The notes under the pieces are model-generated. The model was not told the DNA's origin. It did no database searches and saw only the letters and a list, made by a program, of their open reading frames with translations. Shown here piece by piece: positions 45,150-58,200 of a DNA stretch of 60,000 bases; position 1 is the stretch's first letter, and each line of letters starts with the position of its first letter. Made by a program: the position numbers and the translations under genes. Origin of the DNA: Nematostella vectensis (lineage: Eukaryota; Cnidaria; Anthozoa; Actiniaria; Edwardsiidae); assembly GCF_932526225.1 (NCBI RefSeq), contig NC_064047.1, positions 4,837,501 through 4,897,500 of the forward strand. The letters run 5' to 3'.

Positions 45150-48120
45150 ATGCCGAGCATTGTCAATAACACTTCACATGAATAGCCAATTAACCGGGGG
45201 GTCACCCAGAAGACAAAATGTCATGATAATGCAAGCAGATAATAAAACTACACGAGTATTAATAATCTAATATACCAAAGTTTCTTGTTTCACCCACAAT
45301 GTTAAGGGATCTCCTAGGGATTGTCTGTTAATTTATTATAGTACGACAGTCTAATGGATATCTTTTTGGTTTATCCTTTTTTCGCTAAAGTTGGAGCTTG
45401 CACTTAATATTCCTGCTAGTAAATCAAATCTCTTTTGTTTTTAATTACTTGAATTTCTTTCAATGATGCACTTTCTTAGTCTTTGACAAATTCGTGCACA
45501 CTTTATTCCATTTTCCAATAAAATAATAAAAATGCTGAAAATCCTGTGTGATAAAGATAAAGAGATAATAAAATTCTATTGTAAAAGCAAACAACTTATT
45601 TCTTCGGAAATTACCCCCCCGGTGAACCGGTGGCCAATTGATAGTCAAGTGGACAACTTGCACGACGCGCGCACGTGATTTCGGTGATGTCATGTTGGAT
45701 GAGCTGCTCGGCTGAGCAAATGCTTTTTTTAGATTTTTATGTTGTTGACTTTTGTTCCGAGCTCTTTGTCTCCGTGAACAATTATCAATCATTTATTCAC
45801 TTGCTACTTCTTTTTTTATGATTTTTTTTTTCGAATTATCCGTGGCGTGTAAATTAAGTAAACAAAACAACAACAACAACACAACAAAGATTTGCACGAT
45901 TGTCGAGTAACGCCTTATATTTTAAGGCAAGTTTCACATGAAACGTAAAAGCTAATTATTTGCTTATGTAACAATTCGGCACATCTTACATAAACATTAC
46001 ACTTATCTTTGATAGCTCTATTCTACTTATTTATTTTTTATTCTCCAAATCGTTGCCGTAGAACAAATAGTGAAGAACTGAAAAAGATGAAAAGATCAAC
46101 ACTGCGACTTGTTATCTTCAGGGAACTCTCGCAGACGACGTTAAAACTAATTCGAAACACATCATTATTTGCTTGACAATTGAACATGTCTTTCAAACAC
46201 ACCGCACATTTAAAAACTTCTGCTCTGTGATTTGTAATTCATCTTATATTTGTTGTCATTCTGTTTGTACATCGGCTCAATTCTTAAGTTATGTTAAGGT
46301 AACTATAGAAATGATTTATTAGATCAGACCTTGGTTTGAATATAAAAGACACCTTTTATTTGATTCAAGAAAATGACCAAGAAAATACTCACAGCAATCA
46401 CGGTCAACAAAACTTTTTGCATTGAGAATTTAAACTTACTTAACTTACTTACTTAAACAATGTGATACTAAATGACGATGGTATACTATATTTCTGTAAG
46501 TTTTCTGGAAAACTTATACATTAGGGTCAAGATTAAGTACTTTGCAGTCGAAATCGTAAATTTTATCCGTAGAATTGAAGAACAGGCCCGTATAACTGTG
46601 AGGTTTTCGTTTGGGGTGGTTATTTGCAAAAACCGGGACAGCTCATGCATATTTTCATTTCTGTTTTTACTGGAACGAAAGACAAGTTAAACTAGGTAAC
46701 ATTGATTTACGCTTATTTTTAATGTCACTTCAAGACATTGAGATTTTTTTTATTATTGTACTCTGACATACACATTGGGGAGGGGAGAAAAATGCTCAAT
46801 GTCGACAGACCTGAAACCCTAAAATGGCCAATTTGCACGAATTCAATGCAGAAGGCTCAGTTTCCTGATAACAAGGGCATACAACAAGCCCCCTTTCCCT
46901 AAAAACGGCATAAAATGGCATATTTCGTCGTTTAAATATATTCCGATGCCAAAAATATCAAGTTGCTGGGGAAAAAATATCTGTTCCTTTTTCGAGAAGA
47001 GACAATTCTTTCTTCCAGCCAGCAGTGGTTAGGCATTTTAACACATGAATAATTGCCAGTAAAACCGATCGGGACGATTTTTCCCCAAGCTTCCGCTCCA
47101 GCGCCCCAAAAAATATATACTAGTTCGACTCCACAAATTTGCCAGAAGAACCATGCACCACGGGACGATTTTTTCCCAGCAACCAAGGGGTCTTCCCAGC
47201 CAGTAAAAAACGGGCTGCGGAACAGATCCGTTTTGTGCCCTTGTAATAAAGTCAACATTTTCTCTTTAATACCTTTTCTCAAAAGGAAGAGACCTTTTGT
47301 TCTCGTGTTTATGTTGAGGGGGGGGGGGGGGGGTGCGTGTGGGATGCACCGATTGTCGACCCACTTGGTCATGATTTCAAAACATTTCAGTCTTCTTGCA
47401 GGAAAGTTGAACGGCGTGAGTTTAGTCGTAAAAGAGGATGTCCTTGTAAAAGGGTCTTTACGGGGATATTACTTTTAATTAGAGGCTTTTTCGTGTGTTT
47501 ACTTAGAACAGTAGCAGTCGATTGGATTTGAAATATGAAATACATGCACACTTTTTTTTTCAGCAGAGCCAAATTGTTTCCCGTTTGATATCAGATTTCT
47601 GCGACGGACCATACGTGCGTGCTTATGTATGTTTTGTGTCGGTATTAGACATGATACCTATTTAGACTATGTTGAATTTCAGCCCTAGACATAATAGGAA
47701 ATGAAAGAAAACGGTGATTAATGGGGCGCAATTTTGAACTGAGTTATAACTGAAAATATAATCAATAAAGTGCAACTAACTTTTATGGGACATTACTAAA
47801 GCTTTCTTAGATTCGTCCCTGCATATTTATGACGTCACCTTTTAATTTTTTGCTAGAACGTCCTCTTAACCCCAAATGTAAAGAGCTGACCTTGAGTAGC
47901 CTGGGGAAGAGACTAGAGTTACCATCGCTGAAATAGTTATAGTCATGATGATAAGCCGTTTTTCTGTTGGAATTATTTTCCGGGATAAAAACTCTTTCTA
48001 ATAATATTAATTTCATACACTGAGGTTTATCAATTTACACCATATATTATATATTTCTGAGATATAAACCAACATCAAAGGCTCATCATATCAAGTCATT
48101 CAGAATGTGACGTCACGTGC
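45150..48120. other. Region between gene D and gene C
   Basis: About 3 kb is AT-rich with no supported exon. The open frames around 46,930-47,480 on both strands run through low-complexity sequence and a G tract at 47,319-47,332, and lack signal peptides, the cysteine module or a consistent splice pattern. Confidence 0.55.
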
Positions 48121-49803
48121 TCATGCAGATGGCAGATGGGGCCTGGGTCCGCGCATGCACTTATTAAAATCCAGCTGACACTGGTACTTCTCCTTGAAGC
48201 TTTTAGCGTCAAACCAGCACTTCATGAACTTGAATCGGCATTGCTGAATAAAAACATGAAGACATCAGGTAAACTTTAAACAATCCTTCTAATGCAATCC
48301 CTCTAGGTTTGATAAGCAGCAGCGTAAATAAGATTTCTTGACTTAGAAGACGAATAGACTTTGGTATCATCTGTTAGCAAAAACCTATCATTAGACGTGC
48401 ACAAAAGACTAAGACTGCCACATCAAAGAACTCAATAACTTGATCTGGCCTTTTGACTTTTCTACGCGCCAGGTATGATCTAATAAATCACACTACAGCT
48501 GATCCTGGAGCAACTGTATTAACTAATATTGAAATGACGCAGGGTCTTCTGGGTACGCCATATTGATAATTACCCAGAAGACCCTGGGGATGAGGATAAA
48601 TAGTTAAGTTAGGTTACCATGGTGAGTGTGCGCGCATGCTTATAGCTGGAATGAGCTATTGAGGGAAAAGAAACTTACCATCCATGGTCCCCCAGGTTGT
48701 CCTGACCCGTTATCATCGTCATCATCATCATCATCGTCGTCGTTGGATGTACCCATCACTACGTCATCGTTAGCCGGCATTGTAGGTCTGGGTCCGCGCA
48801 TGCACTTATTAAAATCCAGCTGACACTGGTACTTCTCCGCGATGTTTTTAGCGTCAAACCAGCACTTCATGTACGTGAATCGGCATTGCTAAAAAAAGAG
48901 ACAAGGAGATTACTATCATAATCAAAACCATCATCGTCATCGTCATCACCACCGCCACTATCACCATCGCCATTGACATCGTTATCGCCATCGCCAGCAT
49001 AATCTTCATCATCTTCATTACCATCACCATCACAATCACCATCACCATCTTTCATATTACCAACACAATTATCACCAAAACTACTGGTTCAGTATTAACC
49101 CACCATCTACGGATACCCTGCCTGTGAACCATCATCAACATCATCATCATCATTACCATCACCACCATCATCAGCATCATCAACATCATCATTTTCATTA
49201 CCATCATCATCATCAGTCACCTACCATCCACGGACCCCCTGCCTGTGAACCATCACCGTCATCGTACGCAAGCGCATCGTTAGCCGGCATTGTAGGTCTG
49301 GGTCCACGCATGCACTTATTAAAATCCAGCTGACACTTGTATTTCTCCGTGATTTCTTTAGCGTCAAACCAGCACTTCATGTACGTGAATCGGCATTGCT
49401 GATAACAAAAGGAAAAATAAAATGTATATGAATTTTATCGTGACTCTTTTCATCTGTGTTTGCTTTATCAAACGGGTCACCTACCTACCCTCTAATCCCC
49501 AAGCAAGCTTTACATCATCCAGACTGCGCGCGAGAGGACAAGTTTTCTTTACTTCGATTTCCATGAGAGAAGTTATGTTTCCAATAGCACTATCCTATTA
49601 CTCTGGCTAAACTAAGACTGAGAGTCGAATGCCTGTCCTAGATAACCACAGGGCCTACCTACAAGACTTACTTACTGCCCTTCGGCACTCACCATCCACG
49701 GACCACCATCTCCGCCACCCCCAACGTCCGGGGAATCCATCTTCGGCCAATCAACAGCCGCCGCTATGGCAACGCCGATGAGAATCAGTAAGATCACCTT
49801 CAT
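48121..49803 (-). CDS. Gene C: secreted protein with three twin-CX6C modules, 205 aa
   Basis: Exons 49803-49693, 49398-49225, 48888-48679 and 48243-48121 (stop TGA) are all phase 0. MKVILLILIGVAIAAA is the signal peptide. The three modules are QCRFTYMKC, 12 residues, CQLDFNKC, then MRGPRPTMPAN, an acidic linker and GGPWM. The third is QCRFKFMKC and stops after RPHLPSA. The linker of module 2 contains a run of ten Asp (GAT/GAC repeat); that of module 1 is shorter. The first exon also ends GGPWM, so signal exon and modules share the same 3' border, as expected if modules were duplicated as exons. No known family was recognised. Confidence 0.82.
48539..48662. mobile_element. Hairpin plus half of the 16612-type foldback element
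   Basis: cagggtcttctgggta and tacccagaagaccctg form a hairpin at 48,541-48,588. Next to it, accatggtgagtgtgcgcgc and atgcttatagctggaat match the complement of the left arm at 16,617-16,655. It lies in the last intron of gene C. Confidence 0.6.
48920..49216. repeat. (CAT)n tracts and relict exon end in gene C intron 2
   Basis: Degenerate cat/cac triplets fill 48920-49070 and 49127-49216. Between them (about 49101-49135) is a copy of the end of exon 49398-49225: the sequence ctgcctgtgaaccatca is shared, but the Trp codon of GGPWM is a stop (TAG). This is a decayed module end. Confidence 0.6.
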
Positions 49804-49863
49804 AGTTAGTTCCTTGTTGGGTTCGGACACCTACCTTGTAATGGAGTGCAATCACGACCTGCC

Positions 49864-49872
49864 TCTTATATA
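49864..49872 (-). promoter_or_regulatory. TATA box of gene C
   Basis: CTATATAAG on the minus strand lies about 60-70 nt upstream of the ATG at 49803, matching the layout of gene D. Confidence 0.6.
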
Positions 49873-49879
49873 GTGATGG

Positions 49880-52065
49880 GTAAAATAACAGTGATTTATT
49901 CACGTGTCCAGCACGTGGTCGATCTGTTTGTTCACATGTACAGTTGTGTGTGCACAGGTTATGGGCAAAGGCTGCTCAGCTTTGAGCCGTGTGGGTCGAG
50001 GTAAGTGTTCAGTGTTCAACGGCCGTTGCACCAGTTCATATATTTATGATTCACTGTGAATGCCTCAAATGTTCTAGTTAGGGGCTAGGTCTATATAAAG
50101 AACAGGGCTTTATTACAGCTTTACATATCGCGTTTTATGCCTTGGTGTAAGTAAACTTTATATCAGCGTTCTGTTGTTGAATCATTGTTCCTGGTCATAC
50201 AGTCAAAATGTCAAAACGGTGAAAATTAAAAAGGGAATTATCAGAATTCTATCAAAAACAGTTCTCAATTTTGAAACAGCGGGTCGACGTCTGAAAGGCT
50301 TCAGAACGTGATGAGCTAGCCTCTTCCCCAGGCTACTTCCAGTCAGCGCTCTTCGGATTCAAGATGGCGGACGCTCTCAGAGTTGACCCATGGGCTGAAC
50401 AGGCAAATCATGTGAAAAAGCTGGCAAAACTTGAACTTGGCAAAAGGGCACACCTGCACGAAACCATAGTTTACATAAGCTTCCAGTAAAAACAGTCTCA
50501 CATACGTCACTTGACTACCGCCTGAATATTTTCAAGAATTCTTTATATTTACCAAAGATATAGCCTTTAGGGATCGACCACTGCATATGGATGGCCTACA
50601 GGTAATGCTGCGAAAAACACTGGACTAACGGGATTTCCATAAGCTGTTATGCCTATGTTTTTGGCGAAAACGTAAATATGTAGTTTTTGTATTATTATCC
50701 GTTTGAGTACTTCAAATAATTATTCTAAGATATAATCAAACAAAAATGTAAATGTACAAGGATGGGAAAAGAATGCAAACTAACACCTTTGCCACTAGCA
50801 GCAGATGCAAAGATAATATCAACAACTACAGCAGCTACAACAACATCTGTAGCAGCTGCAACAACAACAACCTTTTGCAAAGAGATAAGGGGTGAGGTTG
50901 CAGTGGGGAGGGGTCCGGCTAGTCACAACTCGCAGCGGAACTTCGTCCGACTTCATCTTCCGTTAGAGTTCGTATGGCTCTCTCGATCCCCTTTCTCACC
51001 CTTCCTTGCAATAAAACCATTTTCACCCTTTTTGTCGATTCCTTGAGCCTCTTACAGGAAATAAAACAGGAAATATTCTATGGACTGAACAAGCAAACTC
51101 ACATCAGTGCATGTAAGAAGTAAAAACCCAAATATCCCGAACTCTTAAAATTAACTCGAATACTAACTGGAATAATAACGTCTGATATGCAGTTTGAATT
51201 TTAACAAACGGATAAGTTTTCCACCCCTGTGCCGTAGCAGGGGTTGCGGGTGGCACTTGGAGGCACGTAAACGCCAATTTCTTTTAAAAAAAAAATATTG
51301 AATAACCGCAGTAGGAGTGTAGCTGTGTCACCAATATTTGTTCTTAATGTTTCTGAACCGTGCCCCCCTCCCCCATATTTTTCTAGCCTTGCTACAGCTC
51401 TGTACCCTTTACACTCCAAGAGATTTAGACTGCTCGCCCAAGTTTGTGCTGACAGGCAATTACCCAGACTGGGTAATGCTACGATACTGATGATTGTTGA
51501 CGGTGTCTACAGCGCAAGCTTTGCAGGCTGCGAGTAAAGGAGTCGAAGAGATCTTAGCATAAACGACGGGAGAGTAGTTTGCAATGGTCTTCGGTGATTC
51601 TAGAAAAATGAATACTTTTGGTGGACTGTTGGAAAATAGAAAATTAGACAGAATGTCAAAGTCGAAATATCGTGCGGGGCAATCTCGTCCCCAGAGCTCA
51701 CGTACCAATGTGCTAGCTTTGAGATACAAGATTTATTTCGCCACCGGCACAAAGGAATGGGCTCACTTCTAAGCTAGAAAATATGGGTAATAGACGCGTA
51801 CACAGAGGGGTGCGCAGGGTGCGCGCGCTCTCCCCCACCCTTCCCCCCATTGACGGCCAAAAAGTGGGTCATTTCTTATTAAGGAATCTTCAAATACTAT
51901 GCTTTTTCCATATAATACCTATGACTGCGCACCCCCCCCCCCCCCCCCCCCTCGGACAATCATAGGAACGCGCCTGGGTAAGGCTGTGGGTGGGGTTAGG
52001 GATTCTGGTGCTGGCCACCCAACCACATCATAACAACAAGTCATAAGTCATAAGTTTTCCAATGT
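49880..52065. other. Region between gene C and gene E
   Basis: About 2.2 kb with no convincing gene. It includes a short frame at 50364-50489 and a (CAA/CAG)-like tract near 50,820-50,880. The part 51,430-51,770 has frames on both strands that match nothing known. Confidence 0.5.
50364..50489 (+). CDS. Possible short ORF, 41 codons
   Basis: ATG in the context ttcaagATGGCGG starts MADALRVDPWAEQANHVKKL, a plausible soluble helical sequence, and ends with TAA. The upstream context looks like a genuine start region, but the frame has no clear splice donor. It may be a detached first exon, a pseudogene fragment or chance. Confidence 0.25.
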   Translation: MADALRVDPWAEQANHVKKLAKLELGKRAHLHETIVYISFQ

Positions 52066-52071
52066 TTTATT
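52066..52071 (-). terminator. Candidate poly(A) signal of gene E
   Basis: AATAAA on the minus strand lies about 100 nt past the stop codon. Confidence 0.55.
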
Positions 52072-52169
52072 TTAAACTTCAAATATAAGACAACCACATC
52101 AGTCTCATATGTCGAAGTTACATTGCAATTATTTGCTTGTCACCAAGGGAACCGGATGATTCCAGAGTC

Positions 52170-52283
52170 TTATGCGTTGGCACCTGCCCTGATGCATTTT
52201 GCCAAGTCAATAAAGCACTTCGCCTGGTCTCTCCAACCGCCCGCCGCAGCAAGGCACATCTTCAACTTACCACGACACTCAAC
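52170..52283 (-). CDS. Gene E terminal B'-module exon with stop
   Basis: VECRGKLKMC, 12 residues, CFIDLAKC, then IRAGANA and TAA. It lacks the acidic linker because the protein ends after the module. Confidence 0.8.
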   Translation of the reverse strand, partial: VECRGKLKMCLAAAGGWRDQAKCFIDLAKCIRAGANA

Positions 52284-55200
52284 CTGGAAAACGCGCAAGT
52301 GCCATTTAGATGTAGAAATGAGATAAGAATAAGATTGCTCCTAGTGTACCGATACGATTTGTATACTTTCCAAGTATGGGGGTTTGACTACCTTATCATC
52401 TGTCTCAAGGCGTCCAGTCTAGACCGGTAAGATAAGTGTACCGGTGAAATCTGTATACTTACAATGTATGGGGGGACAGTTGGGAGGTGTTGTACCATAC
52501 AATTCTTGTAATCTTTTGCGCATTGAAGCTTGTCCCCTCCATTCTTCACGCATTTGTAGAGATCAACCTTGCATTGCTTCAAACAAAGAGTTTGACCATC
52601 AATTATTACTACTAAACTACTATTGATCTCGTTTAAGCTGTGCTACTACTCATGCGCGAACCGAAGATTGGTTGGGAGGGGGGAGGGCTGGTTACGCAGT
52701 TAAAGTTACCATATGGAAAAAGCATAATACTTGTATATTTTTTAAAGTACTGACCTACTTTTTGGCCGCCATGGGTGAGGGGTGGGGGCGGCCTATGCGC
52801 GCCGTATACGCGCCTGCTTCTCCCTTACAGTAGTGAGATCCAAGCTAAATTTGTCTCCTTATCAGTGAGTTTTTCCCTAATTTTTGCTATGTGTGGTTAA
52901 TCCTAAGTGAAAAAAAGTATATTGAGCACTCTCGACGGCGTCACAGGCAACCGGAACCGGAAACAAAGATTACACCTTGAGTATGGTGATAGTCACATGC
53001 GCAGTATAATTAGCTTACAATGTAAGGATGACGTGTCGGGGCCGGGCCATCCTCCAAAGCGTCCAGGACAAACGCGCCAGCATCGACAGCGGGGGGACTG
53101 GGGCCCTTCATCAAGCATTGGCCAAACTCCTTGAAGCACGTGGCTTTTGCAAGAATACCGCTTGCAGATGACACGCATGTCTTGAGCTCGTCTTTGCATA
53201 CGATCTAAAAACAAAAATGCAAGCGGATGATGTCGAATCTAGTTTCACCCAATGCGGTTTTTTTTAACATTTTAATATAAGGTGGAGATATAGTTTGAAC
53301 CTCGAGGAGTGAAGGAAGAAATTAAGTGCTAGCTAGAAAAACTGGAACCGGAAAACTTACCACGAAGGGGGGGATAGTGGGGCCCAATTCAGCCATGCAG
53401 TTCTTGTAACCCGTTATACACTCCATCTTTGACTTCTTCTTCAGTCTGAAGCAGTCATACAGGTCGATCTTGCATTGCTGTTATAACAGATAGCAAAATC
53501 AAAATCATTTGGGGGTCATGATTATCAATCCAATCGATAACTAAACATTCCAATATTGTCAGCTCTTCAATGAACCACTCCACGCTGCAAGAGTCATGGG
53601 GTGGCACGGTTTGTCTATTACTTTGAGAAGTGTGTTTAGCACCTGAAGATACTGATCTTTGTCACATAAAAATGTTGAATATGGCGAAATATCCTATCTC
53701 CTTTTTTTTCCGATCAATCAATCAAGTTTATTTCATCAAATAATAGTATAGTATAATGATAATAATGCAAAAAATTAGTGATGATGAGGAGTCTACTAAA
53801 AGTACAATGCTTATGAGGTGTAGACCCTTCTCCCCTCCACCACCAAAACTCCATAGCTAACAGCTTGCTGGCTGGCCGTGGTCTATGGTCGTTTCCATCT
53901 TACGATGCATTCAGGTTCACGCACCACGTAAGGATGTCTATGCGGTGTTGCATCATCCTCCATGAAGGTAACTGGTGAGCTTGGTCCACCGTCCTTCAGG
54001 CACTTGGCGAAAGCGATGAAGCACTTTCCTTTTGCGATGAAGCCATCAGCAGTGGCAACGCACTGCTTCAGGTTATCCTTGCACGCAATCTGGAAAATTA
54101 GATGGATTTTAAGTAGGTTCCCTTTTTTCGAAGTTATGTCAGATTTAAATCAAAAGCCGAAAAAACGTAGCAGATTTTGTACTCTCATGTGCAGAGTCGA
54201 TTTAAGGGCCACGTATGTTCTGGAGAGTTGTTGGGAACAAATGAGTCTAAACGATGGGATATTCCGCCGATAGATGATTGCGTTGTATATAAACCTACAA
54301 TAAAAGGGTGTACAGATGGGTTATATCATGCACGTGGGGAGGACTGATGGGATTAGAAAAAGCGATCAAGATGAGGGAGGGTAGGGTGGTGGGTTGAAGT
54401 AGAGGATTTAATACGAGGATTGGGGAGGGGTAGAGCACTTACCACGAAGGGGGGGATGGTGGGGATAAGTACAGCCATGCAGTTCTTGTAACCCGTCATA
54501 CACTCCATCTTTGACTTCTTCTTTAGTCTTAAACAGTCATACAGGTCGATCTTGCATTGCTGTTATAATACATGACAAAACCAACTTAATTTTTGATAAC
54601 ATGAAAAATGTTGCTCACGTAAGTGGAGAATATTTGCATCATTTTGATCATTGCTTCTTATTATTTCACGTGAATCCTCTACTAATTCATGAATATCTCG
54701 GCACCACTTACTCTCATAAATAGGGGTGCTAACCAAATTAGCAACGATGTCCAAAGTGTCCCTACACCCCCCACCCCTCTGTGCGCGATCGCTGACATGG
54801 TTAAAGCCAAGGAGAAAGGTCATTTGTGGCTTACCATATTTGGACTTACCACATATGGGTGTCTGTCCGAGTCCTCCTCGTCTTCCATCAAGAAAGTATC
54901 GATCGCGGGAGGACTGGGGCCCTTGTTGATCAAGCATTGGCCAAACTCCTTGAAGCATGTGGCTTTAGCAAGAATACCGCTAGCTGATGAAACACAGGTC
55001 TTGAGTTGGTCTTTGCATGCGATCTAAAAATATAATGTTACCGACAATTTCAAAACTGAGTTCATTTTTATAAACTCGCAGTTTTACATTTTCAGATAGG
55101 GAAATTTAACGGAAGGTGGAATGTTCAGGGTAAAAAGGCTGGGAATAATAGTGGAATGGTATAACACTCAATAACAGGGATGGGTACGAAAATGGGAAAT

Positions 55201-58200
55201 AAAGTGATAGTCTACAGGAAAGAGTAAGGGACGCTTGGGGGATAAAATAGTGCATTCAAGACGACCGGGGAGAGGGTAGAGGTAGATCACTTACCACGAA
55301 GGGGGGGATGGTGGGGACAAGTACAGCCATGCAGTTCTTGTAACCCGCCATACACTCCATCTTTGACTTTTTCTTCAGTCTGAAGCAGTCATACAGGTCG
55401 ATCTTGCATTGCTGTTATAACAGATAGCAAAATCAAAATGATTTGGGGGTCATGGTTATCAATCCAATCGATAACTAAACATTCCAATATTGTCAGCTCT
55501 TCAATGAACCACTCCACGCTGCAAGAGTCATGGGGTGGCACGGTTTGTCTATTACTTTGAGAAGTGTGTTTAGCACCTGAAGATACTGATCTTTGTCACA
55601 TAAAAATGTTGAATATGGCGAAATATCCTATCTCTTTTTTTTTCGATCAATCAATCAAGTTTAGTTCATCAAATAATAGTATAGTATAATGATAATAATG
55701 CAAAAAATTAGTGATGATGAGGAGTCTACTATAAAAGCACAATGCTTATGAGGTGTAGACCCTTCTCCCCTCCACCACCAAAACTCCATAGCTAACAGCT
55801 TGCTGGCTGGCCGTGGTCTATGGTTGTTTCCATCTTACGGTGCATTCAGGTTCACGCACCACGTAAGGATGTCTAGGCGGTGTTGCATCATCCTCCATGA
55901 AGGTAACTGGTGAGCTTGGTCCACCGTCCTTCAGGCACTTGGCGAAAGCGATGAAGCACTTTCCTTTTGCGATGAAGCCATCAGCAGTGGCAACGCACTG
56001 CTTCAGGTTATCCTTGCACGCAATCTGGAAAATTAAATGGATTTTAAGTAGGTTCCCTTTTCTCGAAGTATGTCAAAAGCCGGAAAGGCGTAACATATTT
56101 TGTACTCTCATTTGCAGAGTCGATTTAAGGGCCACGTATGTTCTGGAGGGTTCTTGGGAACAAATGAGTCTAAACGTTAGGATATTCCGCCGATAGATGA
56201 TTGCGTTGTATATAAACCTACAATAAAAGGGTGTAGAGATCGGTTATATCATGCACGTGGGGAGGGCTGATGGAATTAGAAAAAGCGATCAAGATGAGGG
56301 AGGGTAGGGTGGTGGGTTGAAGTAGAGTATTTAATCGGAGGATTGGGGAGGGGTAGATCACTTACCACGAAGGGGGGGATGGTGGGGACAAGTACAGCCA
56401 TGCAGTTCTTGTAACCCGTCATACACTCCATCTTTGACTTCTTCTTCAGTCTGAAGCAGTCATACAGGTCGATCTTGCATTGCTGTTATAATACATAACA
56501 AAACCAACTTTATTTTTTATAACATGAATAATTTTGCTCACGTAAGTGGAGAATATATGCATCATTTTGATCATTGCTTCTTATTATTTCACGTGAATCC
56601 TCTACTAATTCATGAATATCTTGGCACGACTTACTCTCATAAGTAAGGGTGCTAACCAAATTAGCAACGATGTCCAAAGTGTTCCTACACCCCCCCCCCC
56701 CGCCCACCCCTCTGTGCGCGATCGCTGACATGGTTAAAGCCAAGGAGAAAGGTCATTTGTGGCTTACCATATTTGGACTTACCACATATGGGTGTCTGTC
56801 CGAGTCCTCCTCGTCTTCCATCAAGAAAGTATCGATCGCGGGGGGACTGGGGCCCTTGTTGATCAAGCATTGGCCAAACTCCTTGAAGCATGAGGCTTTA
56901 GCAAGAATACCGCTAGCTGATAAAACACAGGTCTTGAGTTGGTCTTTGCATGCGATCTAAAAATATAATGTTACCGACAATTTCAAAACTGAGTTCATTT
57001 TTATAAACTCGCAGTTTTATATTTTCAGATTGGGAGCTTTAACGGAAGGTTGAATGTTCAGGGTAAAAAGGCTGGGAATAATAGTGGAATGGTATAACAC
57101 TCAATAACAGGGATGGGTACGAAAATGGGAAAGAAGTGGTAGTCTCCAGGAAAGAGTAAGGGACGCTTGGGGGATAAAATAGTGCATCCAAGACGACCGG
57201 GGAGAGGTAGATCACTTACCACGAAGGGGGGGATGGTGGGGACAAGTACAGCCATGCAGTTCTTGTAACCTGTCATACACTCCATCTTTGACTTCTTCTT
57301 CAGTCTGAAGCAGTCATACAGGTCGATCTTGCATTGCTGTTAAAATACATAACAAAACAGACTGATTTGGGTTTTTGATTATCGGTCTATTTGGTTACCG
57401 CATTTGACAATATTTTGAGACCTTAAAAAATTTTATTAAGAGCTCCGCCTAGCAAAAATAAAGGAGTGGTTGAAATACTCTGCTACTTCAAGGTGTGTGT
57501 GTGTACCATTTCGCCTCAGAAGATTTCCTGCCGAAATAACCTCTTCCCTACAATCTTTCCTCCCACATCCCCCCTTCCCTCCCTATCTCTCCCTACACCA
57601 CCAAAACCCTATAGCTAACAGCCTGCTGACTGGCCGTGGTCTATGGTCGTTTCCATCTTACGATGCATTCAGGTTCACGCACCACGTAAGGATGTCTAGG
57701 CGGTGTTGCATCATCCTCCATGAAGGTAACTGGTGAGCTTGGTCCATTGCCCTTTAGGCACTTAGCGAAAGCGATGAAGCACTTTCCTTTTGCGATGAAG
57801 CCATCAGCAGTGGCAACGCACTGCTTCAGGTTATCCTTGCACGCAATCTGGAAAATTAAATGGATTTTAAACCTATTCAGACTGGGCTATTTTGAGTTGT
57901 CTGTGACTCTGGGGGGGGGGGGGGGGGGCTATAGGGCCCCTCTTCCGTATTTCATGAACCGCTTTGGCTATGACCATCAAACTTACAGACAATGATCACC
58001 AGCATGCAAAGAATCGTCAAGTTTTATTTTGGGTGTGGTCGAATCAACAATGACGTCAAAATGACGTCATAAATACGAGGTCTAGATATTCTTTCAAATA
58101 TTGCCTAAATTATCAGATATCGGGTTGAAATCATTTTACATCATTTAGATATATCAAAATCATTCTTTTAACGGCTTTACAATGCAAAAAGGCCATAAAA

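Larger units (their letters stand above)
53205..57350. repeat. Tandem duplication of about 1.93 kb within gene E
   Basis: Equivalent exons start 1,925-1,935 bp apart (A at 53477, 55411, 57336; B at 54089, 56024; C at 55023, 56956). Introns are also almost identical, for example ctgttataacagatagcaaa and later intron text at 53,480-53,900 and 55,414-55,850. Confidence 0.85.

Noticed and set aside
46932-47478. Frames of 141-146 codons on both strands
   Set aside because: They cross a G tract and overlap each other, and no domain, signal peptide or splice pattern was seen.
48854-49055. Asp/Gly- and Met-rich minus-strand frames between gene C exons
   Set aside because: They are triplet-repeat translations inside an intron with no cysteine module.
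53962-57995. Plus-strand frames such as MKVTGELGPPSFRHLAK
   Set aside because: They are antisense shadows of the B- and C-module exons of gene E and recur with the tandem duplication.
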